A program made the translations under genes and the position numbers. Positions 7,004-7,552 of a stretch of DNA of 7,552 nt are shown here, piece by piece; positions within the stretch are counted from its first letter, which is position 1; each line of letters opens with the position of its first letter. Source of the stretch: an uncultured Thermoanaerobacteraceae bacterium (lineage in GTDB: Bacteria > Bacillota > DSM-12270 > Thermacetogeniales > Thermacetogeniaceae); assembly GCA_937914965.1 (NCBI GenBank), contig CALGIY010000100.1, positions 1 to 7,552 of the forward strand, read 5' to 3'. The notes below the pieces were generated by a model, which had not been told where the DNA came from, ran no database searches, and saw only the letters and a program-made list of their open reading frames with translations.

Positions 7004-7535
7004 GCTTGCAAATAATTTCTCTGATTTTGGTATCAAAAAAGTTGTTGGAGTGGGCCGGAGTAATGACAACCGCTGTGTCAGCACCGGTCCCGGAACCCGC
7101 TACTGCAATTACCTCTTGGCCATAAGGAATCAGTCCTGCATCCATAGCCATCCCGGAGATTTCCACACAGACCTTGACTCCTTGCCCCAATATTCGCAGC
7201 GTTTGGGCCATAATCTCTGCAGGGTATACCCCTCCAAATTTGTTGCGGATTGCCCGGTCCACACCGGCCAGGAGATGGGTTGTCGTCAGGATCTGTACAT
7301 TTTTTTCTGCAAGGCTTTGCCTAACTTCGGCTGGCATTTCATCATCACCAGGGGACATGAAACCCACATGATGGGTGACACAGGTAAGTTCCAGGCCTTT
7401 GCCTAAGAATTTCTCTACTGTGGCACCACTGTTAGATGCGACCACAATATGGCGAATGTTTAGTTCTTGGGCCCTCTGAATCGCAAGTTTCACAGTGGCT
7501 TCTGTATTGGCTGGCCCTTTTTGGTTCCAGTACAT
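6990..7535 (-). CDS. Stand-alone pyruvate kinase C-terminal (alpha/beta) domain-like protein
   Basis: The 181-residue product matches the small family annotated as pyruvate kinase alpha/beta domain proteins: it resembles the C-terminal domain of pyruvate kinase but has no TIM-barrel catalytic part. Recognisable stretches are HIVVASNSGATVEKFL, CVTHHVGF, THLLAGVDRAIRNKFGGVYPAEIMAQTLR, GQGVKVCVEI, GLIPYGQEVIAVAGSGTGADTAVV and PAHSNNFFDTKIREIICKPRE. The family occurs in anaerobic bacteria and archaea; its biochemical role is not known to me. Residues such as the GSGTGADTA loop suggest a phosphate or nucleotide site, by analogy with the regulatory domain of pyruvate kinase. The longest frame starts at GTG 7544, which overlaps the ribosome site; AGGTGAT lies close before the ATG at 7535, giving the usual N-terminus MYWNQKGP, so I take 7535. 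Any promoter is beyond the window edge. Its stop overlaps that of the deacetylase. Confidence 0.9.
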   Translation of the reverse strand: MYWNQKGPANTEATVKLAIQRAQELNIRHIVVASNSGATVEKFLGKGLELTCVTHHVGFMSPGDDEMPAEVRQSLAEKNVQILTTTHLLAGVDRAIRNKFGGVYPAEIMAQTLRILGQGVKVCVEISGMAMDAGLIPYGQEVIAVAGSGTGADTAVVITPAHSNNFFDTKIREIICKPREF

Positions 7536-7552
7536 TTCAATCACCTTCCAAA

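Overview
The window looks like a stretch of chromosome from a spore-forming, low-to-mid GC Bacillota, most likely a clostridial lineage. The clues are a HrcA-type CIRCE operator in front of groESL, strong AGGAGG-type ribosome sites, GTG starts, a two-subunit glycine dehydrogenase (gcvPB), an LplJ-like lipoate ligase, a BioY biotin transporter and a PdaB-like deacetylase of the kind found in endospore formers. The genus cannot be fixed from the sequence alone.

Layout: (1) 1-2166, plus strand: the 3' part of gcvPB followed by lplA. The ligase can supply lipoyl groups to GcvH, the carrier protein of the glycine cleavage system, so the pairing makes biochemical sense. (2) 2228-2261: a hairpin terminator serving lplA and the convergent bioY. 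(3) 2282-2908, minus strand: bioY with a near-ideal housekeeping promoter. (4) About 2909-3207: no gene, but a dense block of short repeats (an 11-bp tandem pair, a 12-bp direct repeat, heptamer arrays, a GGTGCC palindrome and a nested hairpin with a 15-bp near-repeat), then a bidirectional terminator. (5) 3253-5340, minus strand: groES-groEL with promoter and perfect CIRCE operator. (6) 5341-5548: about 200 bases with no convincing gene. (7) 5549-6037, minus strand: an unrecognised Cys/His-rich protein. (8) 6211-6993, plus strand: a membrane-anchored polysaccharide deacetylase. (9) 6990-7535, minus strand: a stand-alone protein resembling the pyruvate kinase C-terminal domain, tail to tail with the deacetylase so that both stop codons share one TTAA.

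Most of the window is conserved housekeeping. I did not find a new multi-gene system. The parts that deserve a second look are the repeat block between bioY and groEL, the unrecognised Cys/His protein, the orphan pyruvate-kinase-C-like protein, and the terminator buried in the overlapping 3' ends. Four start codons are moved from the longest open frame to an internal ATG on the basis of ribosome-site spacing (bioY, groES, the Cys/His protein and the pyruvate-kinase-C-like protein).
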